A stretch of DNA of 64,000 bases, taken from positions 1 through 64,000 of the forward strand of contig JAQVGZ010000004.1 in assembly GCA_028696455.1 (NCBI GenBank). The letters run 5' to 3'. How positions within the stretch are numbered: the stretch's first letter is position 1; each line of letters starts with the position of its first letter. This DNA is from Desulfotomaculaceae bacterium. Its GTDB lineage: Bacteria; Bacillota; Desulfotomaculia; Desulfotomaculales; Pelotomaculaceae. Both the position numbers and the translations under genes were made by a program. The notes under the pieces were generated by a model. It saw nothing but the letters and a program-made list of their open reading frames with translations. It searched no databases and had not been told where the DNA came from. Positions 52,773-62,260 of this stretch are shown here, piece by piece.

Positions 52773-52994
52773 TTAAGATTTATTCTGTACAACTTCAGTC
52801 ACTTTCTGTATCTCTTCTTTTACATCTTTTGTTGCACTGGACACCTCGCTAATGTTGGACAGTGAGGCTTTGCGAAATTCATTCAAGGTTCTGCCAAATG
52901 ACTTGCCTACCTCCGGTAACTTGCGCGGTCCAAAAACAACCAAAGCAATTACTAAAATTAAAATTAGTTCAGACATACCCAAATTAGGAAACAT
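52773..52994 (-). CDS. tatA: Second TatA/TatB-like protein
   Basis: This 73-residue TatA-family protein has a membrane helix (SELILILVIALVVFGPRKLPE), amphipathic helix SFGRTLNEFRKAS and polar tail. The core matches TatA more than TatB. It lies on the opposite strand directly after the formate dehydrogenase operon and so frames the island with a second Tat subunit. The ATG has a GGGGGGT site upstream. Confidence 0.88.
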   Translation of the reverse strand: MFPNLGMSELILILVIALVVFGPRKLPEVGKSFGRTLNEFRKASLSNISEVSSATKDVKEEIQKVTEVVQNKS

Positions 52995-53134
52995 ATAACC
53001 CCCCCTAAAATCGCTCTTTGTAAATTACCGTGAATATACAATTTTTCTTAATTCGATATATTAATGATAAACTCCTGCTTTTAATAATCTAAAATAAGTT
53101 GACGCTAAGGGGGCAAAAATTTTTTGTGACGAGA

Positions 53135-53884
53135 TTAAGGATTTGCAAGAGCAGGCTTTGGCTCGGAGAAATAACGGACTATACCGGCATAAATAGCCCA
53201 TGCTACCTTACTTTGATAATACTGGTCAAGCATTAATTTCTCTTCCCCGGGATTAGTTATAAATCCGATTTCTACAATAGTGCTAGGCATTCTGGCCATA
53301 CGGTTGGCAAAATAATCAACTTGCTTGGCCTCGCGGCCCGGGTTAGCTAAATAACGGTTAAATTGATTTTGGATTGCCCTTGCCAGCCTTTTACTTTCTT
53401 CCGATCCTGGTTGAAAAAAAGTTTGAGCACCGTCTACCCGTGGGTCGGGGAAACTATTGACGTGAATACTTATAAATATATCAGCATTACGGCTATTTGC
53501 CAGATCGACACGGCGGCTCAAATCCTGGATTTTTGCTTTATATGAATAATTCGCAACAGGATCGCTAAGTTCCCGGTCAGTTTCCCTGGTAAGCACCGCT
53601 TCAGCGCCAGCTTCCCGTAATATTAGTGCCAGTTTTTTTGACACATCAAGCACAATATCCTTTTCATGAATACCTGTAGTTCCTAATGCACCTGGATCCA
53701 CTCCCCCGTGACCAGGATCAATTACAATAAGTTTATTGGCTACTGTCCATGATAGAGTAGCAATATGCCGTTCTTCAAGATAGGAAGAAATTTTCTGGAA
53801 CCCGAAAATTAGTAACGTTGAGATCAGTGCTAAAGCCAGGATGTATCTTTTTCTTAGGTGCACATAATGTAAAAATACATGCAA
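53135..53884 (-). CDS. cwlD: N-acetylmuramoyl-L-alanine amidase (CwlD-like)
   Basis: This 249-residue membrane-anchored Amidase_3 enzyme has an N-terminal helix (residues 13-32), then the zinc site of IDPGHGGVDPGA, a Glu in GIHEKDIVLD and His in FISIHVN, and the catalytic Glu in STIVEIGFITN. CwlD makes the muramic-lactam precursor of spore cortex, which allows germination enzymes to act. Size and anchor fit CwlD better than the larger wall amidases. It stands alone. Confidence 0.87.
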   Translation of the reverse strand: MHVFLHYVHLRKRYILALALISTLLIFGFQKISSYLEERHIATLSWTVANKLIVIDPGHGGVDPGALGTTGIHEKDIVLDVSKKLALILREAGAEAVLTRETDRELSDPVANYSYKAKIQDLSRRVDLANSRNADIFISIHVNSFPDPRVDGAQTFFQPGSEESKRLARAIQNQFNRYLANPGREAKQVDYFANRMARMPSTIVEIGFITNPGEEKLMLDQYYQSKVAWAIYAGIVRYFSEPKPALANP

Positions 53885-54011
53885 AATCCAGCCCCGTCCT
53901 TTCTTTATTCTAGAAAGTATGCCGGGCTAAAATCAAATATGTGCCCCCCCGGGGAACTTTTTATTGATATACTTTTAACAAACAAGACACATACAAAGAC
54001 TTTAAAATACA

Positions 54012-54047
54012 GGTAGCCTCAGCTAAAAAAGCTAGGGCTACTTTTTT
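54012..54047. terminator. Hairpin with T tract downstream of alr
   Basis: GGTAGCC pairs with GGCTAC, with inner AGCT/AGCT, and is followed on the plus strand by CTTTTTT. On the minus strand it lies about 85 bases after the alr stop with a weaker tail. No plus-strand gene ends here, so alr is the likely user. Confidence 0.5.
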
Positions 54048-54130
54048 AGGGAAGACTTATATACAAGTGAATTTTCCTGCCTGGTTTGATTGCTATTATG
54101 TAGTTGCAGTTAAGAGAATATGTTTTATAG

Positions 54131-55252
54131 CTAAGGATAAACTCTGGGAACACGATGGCTAACCATGCATATTACCTCATAATTGATAGTATCCAGTTTC
54201 ACAGCAATTTCATTGGCTGATATCTCCTCACTGCCCTGACTGCCAATGAGGACAGCCTCATCTCCCATCTTTACTTCGGGGATGTGGCTAACGTCCACCA
54301 TAATCTGGTCCATACAAATTCTTCCGATTACTGGTGCCCGATAGCCATGCAGTAACACCTCCCCCTTTGATGAAAGCCGCCTGGAGTAGCCATCCGCATA
54401 GCCAACGGATAAAGTGGCAATAACTGAAGGCCCTGCGGTTTTATAAGTGCAGCCGTAGCTAACACTAAAACCAGACGGCACTTTTTTTACATAAGCAACT
54501 TTCGCTTTCAGGCTCATCGCCGGAAGCAGATTCACTATGCTTTGCTCAAGATTTTCAGAAGGGTAAAGCCCGTAGACAATTATCCCTGCCCGGACCAGGT
54601 CCAGGTGGGATTCCGGTATTTTCAACAAGGCCGGGCTATTGGCTGCGTGTTTAAATTTAATCTCAAGGCCGCTTTGGCGCAGCGCCTCGGTAATTTCAAG
54701 AAAACGCTCCAGCTGGGCAATAGTATACCCTGACTCAGCACTATCAGCGGCAGCAAAATGAGTAAAAACCCCTTCTATTTCAAGATGGGGTAAGCGGGCT
54801 AGTTTTAAGATTTCACTTACTACATGCGGGCTAGCCACCCAGCCAATTCTCCCCATACCTGTGTCAATCTTGACATGAACCCTGGCACGTGTGCCCTCCC
54901 GCCCCGCAGCTTCTGCCAGAGCTAAAGCCATATCAAAAGTGTATACAGTTTGCGAAAGCCTGTAGCGTATCACGTCCTGGGACTGCTCAGGAGGACTGTA
55001 GCCTAAGACCAGCACTGGCGCATCTATACCAGCCTCACGCAAGGCCACACCTTCCGAAACTCTGGCAACGCCAAGCCATTCGGTTCCGTTGGCCAGGGCG
55101 GCCCGGCTTACTTCAATTGCGCCATGACCGTAGCCGTTGGCCTTAACCACAGCCAGCACTTTGGCCGAAGGGGTTGTCACCCGGCGGATTTCCCGTACGT
55201 TATGGGCAATTGCGCCCAGATCTATTTCAGCCCAAACTGGAAACACAATCAT
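54131..55252 (-). CDS. alr: Alanine racemase
   Basis: This PLP enzyme makes D-alanine for peptidoglycan. I start at the ATG at 55252 ([12 protein letters not shown]), which has AAGGTGG upstream, giving 373 residues; an earlier ATG adds seven. The PLP lysine is Lys37 in [11 protein letters not shown], and the catalytic Tyr lies in the VSYGCTYKT to [10 protein letters not shown] region, with ICMDQIMVD near the C-terminal barrel. It follows nnrDE on the same strand, as in Bacillus-type arrangements. Confidence 0.95.
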   Translation of the reverse strand: MIVFPVWAEIDLGAIAHNVREIRRVTTPSAKVLAVVKANGYGHGAIEVSRAALANGTEWLGVARVSEGVALREAGIDAPVLVLGYSPPEQSQDVIRYRLSQTVYTFDMALALAEAAGREGTRARVHVKIDTGMGRIGWVASPHVVSEILKLARLPHLEIEGVFTHFAAADSAESGYTIAQLERFLEITEALRQSGLEIKFKHAANSPALLKIPESHLDLVRAGIIVYGLYPSENLEQSIVNLLPAMSLKAKVAYVKKVPSGFSVSYGCTYKTAGPSVIATLSVGYADGYSRRLSSKGEVLLHGYRAPVIGRICMDQIMVDVSHIPEVKMGDEAVLIGSQGSEEISANEIAVKLDTINYEVICMVSHRVPRVYP

Positions 55253-55416
55253 GACCAAACCACCTTGCTCCACATTGCTAAGAAGTAAAAGCGATAGCTT
55301 AAGAGACTTCCAACTGGATATCGGTATGTTGCCCTTATACCGCGCCCAAGGAGTGTGGATGCCGGTAGAATGACAGTCAGTTGGCTTGCCTTTAAAAAAC
55401 TGTGGTTAAGTGGAAG

Positions 55417-56976
55417 CTACTCGCTTTCCACTATCTCCCTGGTTGCTGCAGGAAGGTTGTGAATTATATCTCCGGCTGTCAGCCCAGCCATGCCTTTCAC
55501 CCTGACTCCCAGGTCACCAGCCAGGCCATGGATAAAAGCACCCGCCGAGGCTGCCTGGACAGGTTCTAAACCCTGGGCAACAAGAGATGCGATTACTCCG
55601 GTTAGCACATCACCGCTACCACCGGTGGCCATACCGGGATTGCCGCTAGGGTTAATATAAATTGCCCCACTGGGGGCTGCTACCACCGTCCGGGCGCCTT
55701 TTAGCAACGTTACTACATTCCAGGTAACTGCTGCTTTTTCAGCAACTGATATCCGGTCCTCTTGAATTTCCTTAGTACTTATATCCAATAAGCGGGCCAT
55801 CTCGCCCGGGTGGGGCGTTATTATTACCGGAGCCTGCACTTTTCTCATAGTTTCAACTTCCCCGGCCAGGGCGTTTAAAGCATCAGCATCCAACACACAT
55901 GGAACCCGCACCGAAGGCAGCAATTCCCGCACCAGAGTCACCACTTCTGGCAAAGTGGATATTCCCGGGCCAAGGGCCAGTACGCTGGCGTTATCTAATA
56001 AGTTAAGAATGCTTTGACGAGCGCTTTGACTCAGGCTGCCATTACCTGTGTCAGGTAATGGAACAGTCATTACCTCACTGAGTTTAGTCTCCAAAATATT
56101 GTGAAGGGACTCTGGCACTGCTACTGTAATCAATCCTGCCCCGGTCCGGAGCGCGGCTTCACCAACCAAATAGGCAGCTCCCGTCATTCCCCGTGATCCA
56201 GCCACCACCAGTACCCGTCCAAAGCTCCCCTTATGGGCTGCCGGCGGGCGTGGGGGCAGCCATTCTTTAACCAATTCAGCAGTAATTATATAGCGCTGTG
56301 GCGCTTCTTTTTCAATAAGCATAGGTGGAATTGAGATATCCACCACGTGTAGCTCACCAGTGTAAACTGCACCAGGCTCGAGAATCAGTCCCAATTTTGG
56401 AAGGGCAAAGGTAACTGTATGAGCTGCTTGAATACAAGGCCCGTGTACCTTGCCTGTATCAGCCTCCAAACCAGATGGAATATCTACGGATACTATCGGC
56501 TTGCCGCTTCCGTTCAGTACCTCAACGATTCGCCCTGCCCGATCACTCATTTTGCCGTGAAAACCGGTGCCGTAAATAGCGTCAACGATTAAATCTGTGT
56601 TCATTAATACCAGGCGGACGATATTGATACTATCACCCTGGTGCAACGAATAAATCCTTTGCCCCATCTTTTGCCATGCCTTAAGATTTATCGCTGCATC
56701 ACCTTTAATGTCCTCAACATCAGCCAGTGCCAATACTTTAACTTCCGCCCCCATGTTAAATAGGTGGCGGGCTATTACGAAGCCGTCTCCCCCATTGTTT
56801 CCCTTTCCTACAAACACTGTTACTACCTTGCCACGTACGTTGTTACCAAGCACCTGTCTGATTACTTCAACTACCTGACGCCCGGCATTTTCCATTAGGA
56901 CCACGCCAGGCACTCCGTACTCCTCGATGGTTTTCTGGTCAAGTTTTTTCATTTCAGCAGCAGTTATAACCCGCAA
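55417..56976 (-). CDS. nnrDE: Bifunctional NAD(P)H-hydrate epimerase / ADP-dependent dehydratase
   Basis: This 519-residue fusion repairs hydrated NAD(P)H: the N-terminal epimerase domain (residues 1-215, VFVGKGNNGGDGFVIARHL and VDAIYGTGFHG) and the C-terminal ribokinase-like dehydratase (about 220-515, VVAGSRGMTGAAYL, ITPHPGEMARLL and GSGDVLTGVIASL). The start overlaps the acpS stop by 13 bases, so both are translated from one mRNA. The acpS-nnrDE-alr arrangement is common in Firmicutes. Confidence 0.94.
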   Translation of the reverse strand: MRVITAAEMKKLDQKTIEEYGVPGVVLMENAGRQVVEVIRQVLGNNVRGKVVTVFVGKGNNGGDGFVIARHLFNMGAEVKVLALADVEDIKGDAAINLKAWQKMGQRIYSLHQGDSINIVRLVLMNTDLIVDAIYGTGFHGKMSDRAGRIVEVLNGSGKPIVSVDIPSGLEADTGKVHGPCIQAAHTVTFALPKLGLILEPGAVYTGELHVVDISIPPMLIEKEAPQRYIITAELVKEWLPPRPPAAHKGSFGRVLVVAGSRGMTGAAYLVGEAALRTGAGLITVAVPESLHNILETKLSEVMTVPLPDTGNGSLSQSARQSILNLLDNASVLALGPGISTLPEVVTLVRELLPSVRVPCVLDADALNALAGEVETMRKVQAPVIITPHPGEMARLLDISTKEIQEDRISVAEKAAVTWNVVTLLKGARTVVAAPSGAIYINPSGNPGMATGGSGDVLTGVIASLVAQGLEPVQAASAGAFIHGLAGDLGVRVKGMAGLTAGDIIHNLPAATREIVESE

Positions 56977-57401
56977 GTTTTCACGCCTCCCTCTCTTACA
57001 GCTACCGCAAAAGCCAGAGACCTGCCCCGGTCATGGGATATGCTCAGCAACATCCTGATGATTCCTTTTTCAGCCGCCAGGACGGCAGTGGCGCCATGTA
57101 GCAGTACAAGAGGACCATTTTCGTCCTTCCGGCTGATCTCGATATCAGTCCAATGCGATCCGGTAAGACCGGTGCCCATAGCTTTCAGCACTGCCTCCTT
57201 TGCAGCAAAACGCGCCGCGTAGCAGGCAAAGCGGTCACGCCTGGAATCACAAAAACTTCGTTCGGAAGCTGTAAATACTCTTTTCAAAAAACGGTCACCA
57301 CTACGCTGTACCGCTTTTTCTATCCTTTCGATCTCAATTATAACCGTACCTATACCGGCTATTCCAATAATCGTCAAATCACCTTCATTGTTCCCAAGCA
57401 A
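56964..57401 (-). CDS. acpS: Holo-ACP synthase (conserved Asp replaced)
   Basis: AcpS transfers phosphopantetheine to acyl carrier protein. The 145-residue protein starts at a TTG with AGGAG upstream and is longer than usual at the N-terminus. The second motif FAAKEAVLKAMGTGL, with the conserved Glu and Lys, is intact. In the first motif the family reads GTDIVEI, but here it reads GTVIIEIERI: the metal-binding Asp is Val. That residue coordinates Mg in known AcpS. The enzyme may be impaired or use another ligand; a sequencing error is possible. Confidence 0.85.
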   Translation of the reverse strand: MLGNNEGDLTIIGIAGIGTVIIEIERIEKAVQRSGDRFLKRVFTASERSFCDSRRDRFACYAARFAAKEAVLKAMGTGLTGSHWTDIEISRKDENGPLVLLHGATAVLAAEKGIIRMLLSISHDRGRSLAFAVAVREGGVKTCGL

Positions 57402-57599
57402 GTTCTACACTCCTATAAGCTGTTTTATTTTAGTCATTAAAAAGAAAAAACTCCCAGGGGGGAAACTAACAGCGTTTTTGCAATAAGTTTTTAACATCTA
57501 TACCCGGCAGCCTTCATAATAAGCTATTCCACCATTACACGCAAGCATTCCTGAAGAATAGTGAATCTAGTTCACTATTTATTTTTAAGTGATCTTAGG

Positions 57600-58406
57600 T
57601 TAAAAACCTAAAATCTTTCGAAGTTTTTTTGCCTGCGCCCGGCTTACCGGTACTTCGCTTCCTTCCTTATCTTCAACGATAAGGTTATAGGTCCCGTTGA
57701 AAAAGGGTACGATTTCTTTCACTTTATGCAGATTCACTAAATAACAGCGATGGGTTCGAAAAAAAATTTGCTGGTTAAGTCTGGCTTCCAGCTCCTTTAA
57801 TGTAAAACGGGTAAAAAGCTTATCATTGTCAGTTTTGATGTAAACGTAATCATGTTCAGTAAAAGCATAGAATATATCTGATTCAGTTACTAGAACAATC
57901 TTACCCTGTTTCCCCGCTGGAATGCGGTCTATTTTAATATAGTTTGAGCTCTTTTGCTGCGCTGGTTTCGGCATATTCTTTCTGACAGGCCTACCCGGGG
58001 AATCAGTCGTTGCTGCCAATTCAGCCAGAATAGCCGCGTTTTGCACTAATTTGGTCACCTTGTTTATCGCCCTTTTTAAGCGCGCCGGGTCCACTGGCTT
58101 TAACAAGTAGTCTACAGCGTTTACTTCAAAAGCAGAAAACGCATATTCCTCACAAGTGGTGACAACTATTATATGAGGTTGTATTTGCAGGTCCTGGAGA
58201 TTTTTTATCAGTTCCATGCCACTAATCCCTGGTTTGGCCAGGTCAAGAAAAAGAACCTGGTATTTTAGCGCCTTAATTAACTCTAAAGCCTCATGGGCAT
58301 TAGTTGCTTCACCGATGACTTCAATATTGCTGGAATTGCTCAGAGCTAACCGTAACTCCTGCCTGGCAGGATAATCGTCGTCGACAATCAGCGCCTTGAG
58401 CTTCAC
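57600..58406 (-). CDS. LytTR-family response regulator
   Basis: The protein has 268 residues from a GTG at 58406 with GGGGGGT upstream. The receiver domain has VDDDYPARQEL, phospho-acceptor Asp55 in FLDLAKPGISG and the Lys of YLLKPVDP. A linker of about 40 residues precedes a LytTR DNA-binding domain (YIKIDRI through FFRTHRCYLVNL). No histidine kinase is adjacent, so its partner is encoded elsewhere. Targets unknown. Confidence 0.9.
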   Translation of the reverse strand: MKLKALIVDDDYPARQELRLALSNSSNIEVIGEATNAHEALELIKALKYQVLFLDLAKPGISGMELIKNLQDLQIQPHIIVVTTCEEYAFSAFEVNAVDYLLKPVDPARLKRAINKVTKLVQNAAILAELAATTDSPGRPVRKNMPKPAQQKSSNYIKIDRIPAGKQGKIVLVTESDIFYAFTEHDYVYIKTDNDKLFTRFTLKELEARLNQQIFFRTHRCYLVNLHKVKEIVPFFNGTYNLIVEDKEGSEVPVSRAQAKKLRKILGF

Positions 58407-58811
58407 CGGTGAGACCCCCCTTCTCAATAAACACAAATGCCCTGTTTGTCTTAATCGTTAATAATTTGAGTCCAAAAGGCTCACTTAAACAGTTTTTGCA
58501 AACGTTAGCTAACCTTGCTAAGATATTTATATTTTATCTCTTTAATATGCTTACTTTTCTAAACATTATATGTATTCCACGCTATACTCCTATTTCCTTT
58601 TCATAAGTAAAAATAATCCCTCATAAGTGGGATTATTTATGAATACGTTTAATTCTAGTCTTTAATCTGCAATCAAGGTTCCACTTAAGTTAATATTGTC
58701 GATTAATTGGAAATTTAAAAGCAACAATATCATAAAGTAGTAAAACATCTTATTTACTTTAATTCAACTAATATTGCTCATCAAACTCTTTAGCATAAAG
58801 GTATAAACGAT
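58407..58811. other. Non-coding interval between LytTR regulator and coaBC
   Basis: No gene is seen in this 400-base AT-rich interval. It should carry the promoter of the LytTR gene (minus strand) and the end of the coaBC transcript. There is no clear hairpin terminator. Confidence 0.45.
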
Positions 58812-60020
58812 TTACACTGCCGCGCGGCGTAAAGCTATCACTTCGTTTAAAATTCTGTGTGCCAGGTCTAGTTTATCCATTTTAGGTAAGGAGATTACCC
58901 TGCCGTCAGGGAAAACCAGCTTAGCAATATTAGTATCTGTACTGAACCCCGCCCCGGGCAAAGTGACATCATTGGCCACTAATAATTCCAAGTTTTTTGC
59001 TGCTACCTTTTGGTGAGCATTTTTCTCTAAATCCTCAGTTTCGGCCGCAAAGCCGACCAGCAATTGATGTTTCTTGATTCTGCCAAGTTCCGCCAGAATA
59101 TCAGGGTTTTTTTCCAATTCAATGGTTAAGGTTTCTTCATGCTTTTTTATTTTTTGTGTTGCAGCTATCTTAGGACGATAGTCAGCAACAGCGGCACACA
59201 TTACAACAACATCAACTGATGAAAATCTTTCCATAACGGCAATATGCATTTCCGCTGCTGTTTGCACCGGAACCACTTCGACACCGGCAGGAGGTTTCAG
59301 TACTACCGGACCGCTTACAAGGATGACTCGGGCTCCGCGTCTGGCTGCGGCCTCTGCTAAAGCAAAGCCCATTTTACCTGAGCTCTTATTAGTTAGGTAT
59401 CGAACCGGATCAACTGGTTCTACCGTGGGCCCAGCGGTAACCATTACTGATAGTCCTTTAAAATCACCCTCGTTGGCCAGGATAGAATTAATTCTATCTA
59501 TAATTAGCTCCAGATCGGCTAACCTGCCGCGGCCTTCGGCGCCACAAGCCAGCCGGCCTACGCTGGGCTCAACAAAGTGATAGCCCAGGTCGCGTAAACT
59601 GGCTAAATTACGCTGTACTATCCGGTTATTGTACATATTTACGTTCATGGCCGGACAGATAATTACCGGGCAACCTGCTGCCATCACTACAGTGGAAATT
59701 AAATCATCAGCAATACCACAGGCGATCTTACCAATAATATTTGCTGTAGCCGGAGCCAAGATCACCAAATCAGACGATGCTGCTAGATCTATGTGTTGAA
59801 CTGTACCGCCTGCCGGCCGCTCAAATAAGTCTGTGTACACCCGGTGCCCGGAGAGAGTCTGGAAGGTGAGTGGTGTGACGAATTCTTGGGCAGACTTGGT
59901 CATCATCACCCGTATGGAGGCGCCAGCGGCAGCAAGGTAGCTTACCAACTGGGCTACCTTATAAACAGCGATTCCACCAGTTACACCGATAGTGATATTT
60001 TTTCCAGACAGCATATCCAT
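58812..60020 (-). CDS. coaBC: Coenzyme A biosynthesis bifunctional protein CoaBC
   Basis: This 402-residue fusion makes 4'-phosphopantetheine from phosphopantothenate and cysteine. The N-terminal decarboxylase (residues 1-185) has ITIGVTGGIAVYK, the active-site His in VQHIDLAASSD and PAMNVNMYNN. The C-terminal synthetase has AGPTVEPVDPVR, TNKSSGKMG and EKNPDILAELG. It is downstream of rpoZ and gmk on the same strand, the standard Firmicute order. Confidence 0.95.
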   Translation of the reverse strand: MDMLSGKNITIGVTGGIAVYKVAQLVSYLAAAGASIRVMMTKSAQEFVTPLTFQTLSGHRVYTDLFERPAGGTVQHIDLAASSDLVILAPATANIIGKIACGIADDLISTVVMAAGCPVIICPAMNVNMYNNRIVQRNLASLRDLGYHFVEPSVGRLACGAEGRGRLADLELIIDRINSILANEGDFKGLSVMVTAGPTVEPVDPVRYLTNKSSGKMGFALAEAAARRGARVILVSGPVVLKPPAGVEVVPVQTAAEMHIAVMERFSSVDVVVMCAAVADYRPKIAATQKIKKHEETLTIELEKNPDILAELGRIKKHQLLVGFAAETEDLEKNAHQKVAAKNLELLVANDVTLPGAGFSTDTNIAKLVFPDGRVISLPKMDKLDLAHRILNEVIALRRAAV

Positions 60021-60029
60021 CCTCCCTGA

Positions 60030-60236
60030 CTACTTGATGCTTGAACTAGCCCTCTTCCACTTGACTTTGTTTTGTGCTATTTCTTGTAAAGCAATGGTTA
60101 CCGGCTTATTAAAAGCGTCTTTGGACTCAGCGCTTCCTCTCTCGGTGAGTACCCTGGCCCGTTTTGCCGCCACTACCACCAGAGTATACCGGCTGTCTAC
60201 CTTTTCAATAAGCTCATCGAGAGTTGTTTGGTTCAT
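60030..60236 (-). CDS. rpoZ: RNA polymerase omega subunit
   Basis: Omega (68 residues) assists assembly and stability of RNA polymerase. Visible are MNQTTLDELIEKVDSRYTLV, AKRARVLTE and KPVTIALQEIAQNKV. It is between gmk and coaBC, as in Bacillus. Confidence 0.95.
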   Translation of the reverse strand: MNQTTLDELIEKVDSRYTLVVVAAKRARVLTERGSAESKDAFNKPVTIALQEIAQNKVKWKRASSSIK

Positions 60237-60255
60237 AACTTCTCCTCACTTAACA

Positions 60256-60891
60256 CTACTGTGCAAATTGTTCAAAAAAAGTTTTGAAGTGCCTTGGGCG
60301 TGACTTTTCAGCAGTTATTACTGCCTGGACCTTGTCCACTGCCCGCTCAATATAATCATTAATTACCACATAATCGTAACGGGTGGCTAGCTTCAACTCA
60401 TCGATCGTACAGCTTAAGCGCCTCTGGATTTCCTCCAGAGAATCAGTACCCCTCGCGATCAAGCGTGATTCCAGTTCAAACTTAGTTGGGGGTGCAATGA
60501 AAATGAGCACTGCTTCTGGTAATTTTTCTTTTACCTGAAGAGCACCTTGTATATCTATTTCGAGTATAACATCGCTTCCCTTGTCAAGTGTTTCCAGTAC
60601 AAATTGCCGTGATGTCCCGTAATAATTTCCATAAACCTTCGCCCATTCAAGAAACTGATCTTCCTGGATCATTTTCTCAAAATCCTGTTTTTTTAAAAAA
60701 TAATAGTGTTCTCCTTCTATTTCACCATTTCTTGGAAACCTTGTTGTTGTTGAAACAGACAACCGTAAAGCAGGATTTTCCTGCTGTAGAGCTCTACAAA
60801 TAGTACCTTTTCCAGTTCCTGAAGGTCCTGAAATAACAAATAACACGCCTTTTTGCGACTCGGCTGACTGGCTCATTTTAATCGGACACAT
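60256..60891 (-). CDS. gmk: Guanylate kinase
   Basis: Gmk phosphorylates GMP to GDP. The P-loop SGPSGTGKG, the GMP-binding [19 protein letters not shown] and the lid segment are intact. Two ATG starts are possible, 60891 and 60876; neither has an ideal ribosome site, and the gene overlaps remA by 14 bases, so it is probably coupled to remA translation. Length from 60891 is 211 residues, near the norm. Confidence 0.95.
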   Translation of the reverse strand: MCPIKMSQSAESQKGVLFVISGPSGTGKGTICRALQQENPALRLSVSTTTRFPRNGEIEGEHYYFLKKQDFEKMIQEDQFLEWAKVYGNYYGTSRQFVLETLDKGSDVILEIDIQGALQVKEKLPEAVLIFIAPPTKFELESRLIARGTDSLEEIQRRLSCTIDELKLATRYDYVVINDYIERAVDKVQAVITAEKSRPRHFKTFFEQFAQ

Positions 60892-61153
60892 CCTCAGCCT
60901 GAGGCGGGGTTTCTTTGGACACCAAACGATGGGCTACAGTTTCCGGTTGTACGGCTGAAAGAATCACGTGGTCACTATCAGCGATAATAACTGCCCTAGT
61001 ACGGCGACCGTAAGTCGCGTCTATTAACATACCCCGGTCTCGCGCTTCGGTAATAATTCTTTTTATCGGGGCTGATTCAGGACTGACAATAGAGATAATC
61101 CGGTTTGCTGATACAATGTTGCCGAAACCGATATTAATTAACTTGATCTCCAT
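60878..61153 (-). CDS. remA: Extracellular matrix regulator RemA (DUF370)
   Basis: RemA is a DNA-binding regulator of biofilm matrix genes in Bacillus and is widespread in Firmicutes. The 91-residue protein has [17 protein letters not shown] and [17 protein letters not shown], which are characteristic. It precedes gmk in the conserved yicC-remA-gmk-rpoZ-coaBC run. Confidence 0.92.
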   Translation of the reverse strand: MEIKLINIGFGNIVSANRIISIVSPESAPIKRIITEARDRGMLIDATYGRRTRAVIIADSDHVILSAVQPETVAHRLVSKETPPQAEDVSD

Positions 61154-61204
61154 ACTACTTCCCCCTTATATTGTCTTCCGCGGGAACACCTTATGCCGGT
61201 CTGT

Positions 61205-62083
61205 CTATTCTATATTCTGAACCTGCTCTCTCAATTTTTCCAGCTCACTTTTCACTTCTACGGACAGTCGGCTGATTTCCAAATCATTCGCTTTTGATGC
61301 AATTGTATTAATTTCCCTGTTCATTTCTTGAATTAAAAAATCCAATTTTCGCCCAACAGCCTGACCGGTACCAAAGCAAGCATAAGCCTGACTCAAGTGG
61401 CTGTCTAAACGTACAGTTTCCTCGGTAATGTTAGATCGTTCAGCGAATAAGGCTACCTCTGCGGCTAAATGGTTAGCGTCCATGCTGCTATCCTGGATAA
61501 AATCATTCAGACGCGCTTCAAGTCTGGCCTTATATTCCTCAATTACTACAGGTGCTCTCTCCCGGATTTTTAGATTAAGTTTTGTGATCAGTCCTACTCT
61601 TTGCCAGAGGTCACTAGCCAGACGTTCTCCCTCGGCAATCCGCATCTGGACTAAATTCTCCAGGGCCATTTCTATCGATTCCTGCAAGGATGGCCACCAT
61701 TCATCCAAGTTACCAGCAGTTTCTTCCAATGATAGCACACCCGGCATGGCAACCAGATGTTTTAGTTTTATTTTACCTTCAACACCAAGGTCTTCCTGGA
61801 GGTCTTTCATTGCCTTATAATACGACGCTGCTAATGCTTTGTCAACTTTTACAGCGGTAGTTTTATCACCACAATCTTCCACTACAAAAAAACCGTCAAC
61901 CCGCCCACGAGTGACCCATAATTGAATCAAGCGTTTGATCCGGTCCTCTATTGGCATTAATGAACGTGGCAGCCGTAATACTATTTCGCTAAAGCGGTGG
62001 TTTAATGCCTTGAGCTCCACAGTGAATTTTTTGCCATGTGCAACGGATTCTCCCCTGCCATAACCGGTCATACTTTTTAACAA
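61205..62083 (-). CDS. yicC: YicC/YloC-family endoribonuclease-type protein
   Basis: This 292-residue YicC family protein has been linked to RNA decay in Gram-negatives. I start at a TTG at 62083 (before LKSMTGYGRGE), because the family begins near MTGYGRG and a GGTGG site lies upstream; a longer frame reaches 62125. Conserved are FTVELKALNHRF and the C-terminal KLDFLIQEMNREINTIASK. It leads the remA-gmk-rpoZ-coaBC group. Confidence 0.88.
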   Translation of the reverse strand: MLKSMTGYGRGESVAHGKKFTVELKALNHRFSEIVLRLPRSLMPIEDRIKRLIQLWVTRGRVDGFFVVEDCGDKTTAVKVDKALAASYYKAMKDLQEDLGVEGKIKLKHLVAMPGVLSLEETAGNLDEWWPSLQESIEMALENLVQMRIAEGERLASDLWQRVGLITKLNLKIRERAPVVIEEYKARLEARLNDFIQDSSMDANHLAAEVALFAERSNITEETVRLDSHLSQAYACFGTGQAVGRKLDFLIQEMNREINTIASKANDLEISRLSVEVKSELEKLREQVQNIE

Positions 62084-62260
62084 TTCTCCACCACCCGGTA
62101 CTATAACGATTTTGTTTCTTCCCAATATTATTGTCTATTGCAATTGAATTAATTTAGCCAAATGGAAATCTGAATAACATTCGCTTTTAACCGGAAGAAA
62201 TCCTTCACTATAAAAAAGAAAACAGGCTGACAAATAATTCACTTAACCATTCCAAAACGT

